DNA of 7,802 nucleotides, taken from Saprospiraceae bacterium. Lineage in GTDB: Bacteria > Bacteroidota > Bacteroidia > Chitinophagales > Saprospiraceae. The position numbers were made by a program, and so were the translations under genes. Under the pieces are notes generated by a model. That model was not told where the DNA came from and ran no database searches. It was given only the letters and a program-made list of their open reading frames with translations. The stretch is from positions 1 through 7,802 of the forward strand of contig JAHDBO010000088.1 of the NCBI GenBank assembly GCA_020630355.1. Reading direction: 5' to 3'. Of this stretch, positions 6,291 through 7,802 are shown piece after piece; positions within the stretch are counted from its first letter, which is position 1; each line of letters starts with the position of its first letter.

Positions 6291-6989
6291 CATAATAATC
6301 TGATACATTTCGTCAACCCATCGAGTAAGATTTAGTTCTTTCATCTTGTTGACTTTACCATACAAGTTGGTATCAATACCAGCATTAGCGTGGTCTTTAT
6401 AGAGTCCTAGCATGTTTTTCATGCCTTTGATGCCATGCACTTCGTCAAAAGCTTCCAAAATGCCTTTGACATAGGTCAATTGAGAACGGACTCTCGTATC
6501 AATCTTGTTGACAAATGGTACGACTTTCAAGCTGCGTTCTTGCTCTTCCTCTACTTGTTTGATTTTGTCCAACATGGCGAGCAAATAAGTCTGCGTGCTA
6601 TATATATCTTTATCACTTGGAGTGAATGGGATGAAAACAAAATCTGCCATAGGACTGACGGTGTCTGTTTTACCGCCTTCTTCTAAATAACCAGGTAAAT
6701 CGACGAACAATAAATCACATTCATCCATCGCCTTATTAAAGACCTTTAAAAATTTATGAATCTTCCCCCCAGTGATGGATTCTGGATAAGGAATGATTTC
6801 CCAGATTGGCCTCGTGCCCCGTTCTATTTCCCCTTCGTACAAATAGCCAATCGTCTGCTGCTCGTCCAAGTCAATGACCTTTACTTTGAGGTTGAAAGGC
6901 GGCGATGAAAATGCGTTAGCCGCTAGTAGTGTGGAAGTGGATTTCCCCACACCTCCTTTTTGATTTCCGAATATGATGACCTTTCCCAT
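6279..6989 (-). CDS. parA: ParA-family partition ATPase
   Basis: This 236-residue P-loop ATPase would position or segregate the DNA element that carries it by cycling on and off the nucleoid. The start is the ATG at 6989-6987, with almost no leader before the first beta strand. The deviant Walker A box KGGVGKST spans residues 11-18, with the signature lysine K11 and the P-loop lysine K16. The A' box is VIDLDEQQT (38-46, D40 and D42), and Walker B is LLFVDLPG (93-100, D97). A later VVPFVNKID strand and a C-terminal acidic tail (MDDE) complete it. There is no N-terminal helix-turn-helix domain, so it belongs with short type Ib ParA proteins rather than P1-type ParA. The small RHH gene follows directly and an AT-rich repeat region precedes it, which together make a partition cassette. 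MinD and capsule or flagellar paralogues are less likely: there is no amphipathic C-terminal membrane helix and the neighbours do not fit. Confidence 0.88.
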   Translation of the reverse strand: MGKVIIFGNQKGGVGKSTSTLLAANAFSSPPFNLKVKVIDLDEQQTIGYLYEGEIERGTRPIWEIIPYPESITGGKIHKFLKVFNKAMDECDLLFVDLPGYLEEGGKTDTVSPMADFVFIPFTPSDKDIYSTQTYLLAMLDKIKQVEEEQERSLKVVPFVNKIDTRVRSQLTYVKGILEAFDEVHGIKGMKNMLGLYKDHANAGIDTNLYGKVNKMKELNLTRWVDEMYQIIMDDE

Positions 6990-7015
6990 TCTTTAGCGTA
7001 GAATAAAATATTTTT

Positions 7016-7186
7016 AATCTTATTTATAATATTGCAAGTATAAATCATTTTAAACAGAATAAAGAATTTAATCTATTTAAATGCTTTTATATGATGAATC
7101 ATTTTAAATTTATTAAAGTATTTAATATTACTAAAATCATTTTATCTTGCATTATCGTCTTATTAAAATGATTTAATCATTTTAAT
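7016..7186. repeat. AT-rich iteron cluster upstream of parA, likely partition centromere/operator
   Basis: Positions 7001-7200 contain only 27 G or C in 200 bases. The core AATCATTTTA-type site occurs at 7043 (AATCATTTTAAA), 7097 (AATCATTTTAAA), 7135 (AATCATTTTAT) and 7175 (AATCATTTTAAT), and inverted at 7163-7173. Weaker copies begin at 7016 (AATCTTATTTAT) and 7070 (AATCTATTTAAA). The AATC cores at 7016, 7043, 7070 and 7097 are exactly 27 bases apart. Placement directly before a type Ib-like parA/RHH pair fits a centromere (parC/parS-like) that doubles as the operator of the operon. An AT-rich replication origin is an alternative, but no replication initiator gene is in the window. Confidence 0.65.
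7162..7186. promoter_or_regulatory. 25-bp perfect palindrome in the AT-rich region
   Basis: Two 12-base arms, ATTAAAATGATT (7162-7173) and AATCATTTTAAT (7175-7186), are exact reverse complements around a single T. The arms are the same motif as the direct iterons, here placed head to head, so this is the best candidate for a high-affinity dimer or tetramer binding site of the RHH protein. It sits at the edge of the cluster farthest from parA. Confidence 0.6.
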
Positions 7187-7200
7187 ATTATTTAATTAAC

Positions 7201-7450
7201 TTAAAAATGCCTTTTTTAGGGCATGGTCTTGTTTGTGGTGGAATGGTTAGTTTTGTTATTGATGTGAGCTTGTGGGTTTTAAAATGGCTTTGTAGCGAGA
7301 TTTTGTAAGCTTGTGTTTTCAAGATCGATTTTGCTAGGCTAATGGATGGTTTTTCTGGCTTGAATAGTTGTTTTTAACCTTTAAAAGCCAATTTCAAGTC
7401 TATTGTCATTAAATATATTTGAGGCACTTACCTTATCTAGAATCATTTTC
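7201..7450. other. Stretch without a recognisable gene; G/T-rich on the plus strand
   Basis: I see no credible coding frame on either strand here. Positions 7231-7320 have 70 of 90 bases G or T on the plus strand and only five C, an abrupt change from the AT-only repeat region. A degenerate direct repeat, AGCTTGTGGGTTTT (7267-7280) and AGCTTGTGTTTT (7308-7319), lies in it. A weak hairpin ATGCC/GGCAT (7207-7224) is followed by a T run on the minus strand, but no minus-strand gene ends at it. The stretch separates the partition cassette from the plus-strand material to its right. Confidence 0.5.
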
Positions 7451-7579
7451 ATGCTTGTTTTCATCGATCTGCCTTTTGTATTCCCAAAAGGCAGACAAGG
7501 GCGATCTAATGAGGGAACTCAATTTTGGTTTGGCTTTATGGAGCATCTGGATGCTGGTAATGATACAGGGGCGATGATG
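7451..7579 (+). pseudogene. Remnant of the N-terminus of a large secreted Bacteroidota protein gene
   Basis: The plus-strand frame through 7451-7579 encodes a weak hydrophobic leader (MLVFIDLPFVF) followed by KGRQGRSNEGTQFWFGFMEH and LDAGNDTGAMM. The EGTxFWFGFMEH.D..N.T.xAMI pattern is one I associate, from memory, with the mature N-terminus of large secreted or gliding-motility-related Bacteroidota proteins. After the AMM the resemblance stops: the frame runs on as low-quality sequence to 7762 and overlaps, in another frame, the lipoprotein gene that starts at 7662. I therefore read it as a truncated or recombined leftover. The alternative is a genuine short ORF from 7403 to 7762. The family link could not be tested by search. 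Confidence 0.4.
7468..7495. repeat. 11-bp perfect inverted repeat
   Basis: TCTGCCTTTTG (7468-7478) pairs perfectly with CAAAAGGCAGA (7485-7495) around the six-base loop TATTCC. No T run follows on either strand, so it is not a typical terminator. It falls in the leader part of the gene remnant, exactly before the recognisable conserved block. It may be a recombination or protein-binding site; its role is unknown. Confidence 0.6.
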
Positions 7580-7661
7580 GATTTCTTTAGTGTAAAACCT
7601 CGGACGACACATTCGACCAACCGTTTCTATCTATTAACTCGTTTTTGTAAGAAAAATAAAT

Positions 7662-7802
7662 ATGCGGCTTTCAATATTCTTGTTCTCAATAAGTCTCCTT
7701 TTTTTATCATGTATAAAAGGAGAAGACACTCCGTCAAAGATATATGCACAACAGCTACATAATCCAGTGATTCAATTGGATAGCATTCCTTGGAAATCAG
7801 GG
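7662..7802 (+). CDS. Lipoprotein of unknown function (3' end cut by window edge)
   Basis: From the ATG at 7662-7664 the frame is open for 47 codons to the right edge. The N-terminus, MRLSIFLFSISLLFLSC, is a lipoprotein signal peptide with basic R2, a hydrophobic core and C17 as the lipidated cysteine (F-L-S-C is a slightly loose lipobox). The residues after it, IKGEDTPSK, put Lys at +3 and acidic residues at +5 and +6, similar to the C-X-K-(D/E) export signal that sends Bacteroidota lipoproteins to the cell surface. The visible mature part (IYAQQLHNPVIQLDSIPWKSG) is too short to place in a family. The start is preceded by an A-rich stretch (GTAAGAAAAATAAAT), common for Bacteroidota starts, rather than a Shine-Dalgarno. 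It is divergent from the partition and efflux genes. Confidence 0.7.
   Translation, partial: MRLSIFLFSISLLFLSCIKGEDTPSKIYAQQLHNPVIQLDSIPWKSG

Noticed and set aside
5924..6295. Plus-strand open frames antisense to the RHH gene, rich in Phe and His
   Set aside because: The composition is what the antisense of a Lys/Glu-rich gene gives, and the minus-strand frame has a credible domain and operon context.
6263..6989. Toxin-antitoxin or type I regulatory pair instead of partition genes
   Set aside because: The larger protein has the full ParA set (deviant Walker A, A' and Walker B boxes); no toxin-like partner is present.
7207..7224. ATGCC/GGCAT hairpin followed by a T run on the minus strand as an intrinsic terminator
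   Set aside because: The stem is only five base pairs with an eight-base A/T loop, and no minus-strand gene ends upstream of it.
7223..7267. Tiny plus-strand frame MVLFVVEWLVLLLM as a leader or toxin peptide
   Set aside because: Only 14 codons in a G/T-rich stretch, where Val/Leu codons are expected by composition, and no properly spaced ribosome-binding site.
7403..7762. Intact 119-residue plus-strand gene
   Set aside because: Only about 7490-7580 looks protein-like; the 3' third overlaps the lipoprotein signal peptide at 7662 in a different frame, so a remnant is more likely.

Overview
The window looks like a Bacteroidota genome or replicon, possibly from the Saprospiraceae/Cytophaga-like side of the phylum. 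Supporting signs are coding DNA of moderate GC with very AT-rich gaps, few clear Shine-Dalgarno sites, a lipoprotein whose residues after the cysteine (C-I-K-G-E-D) resemble the Bacteroidota surface-lipoprotein signal, and a gene remnant with a GTQFWFGFMEH block that I associate, from memory, with large secreted Bacteroidota proteins. The exact taxon is an inference.

Positions 1-5711 (minus strand) hold a complete tripartite RND efflux operon except for the end of its last gene. The order is a HlyD/AcrA-type periplasmic adaptor (5711-4557), an HAE1-type RND permease (4411-1172) and a TolC-family outer-membrane channel (1058 running off the left edge). Together they would form one pump across inner membrane, periplasm and outer membrane. 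Both gaps in the operon carry structured DNA: a nested inverted repeat after the adaptor gene, and a regular row of three hairpins separated by CTAAAC linkers after the permease gene. No transcriptional regulator lies beside the pump. The gap upstream of the adaptor gene contains the perfect palindrome GGGATTCATCCC, which could be an operator.

Positions 5879-7186 hold a plasmid-type partition (segregation) cassette on the same strand: a short ParA ATPase with a deviant Walker A motif and no N-terminal HTH domain (6989-6279), a small basic protein with an AT-hook (KRGRP) followed by a ribbon-helix-helix domain (6229-5879), and, upstream of parA, a stretch with only 27 G/C in 200 bases containing repeated AATCATTTTAA-type sites. 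Four AATC cores sit exactly 27 bases apart, and a 25-bp perfect palindrome lies at the far end. This layout matches type Ib partition loci (centromere upstream, ParA, small RHH centromere-binding protein). It suggests that the window comes from a plasmid or from an integrated plasmid-like element carrying an efflux pump.

Positions 7187-7661 contain no convincing intact gene: first a G/T-rich stretch, then a plus-strand remnant of a secreted-protein gene that also contains an 11-bp perfect inverted repeat. At 7662 a plus-strand lipoprotein gene begins and runs off the right edge.
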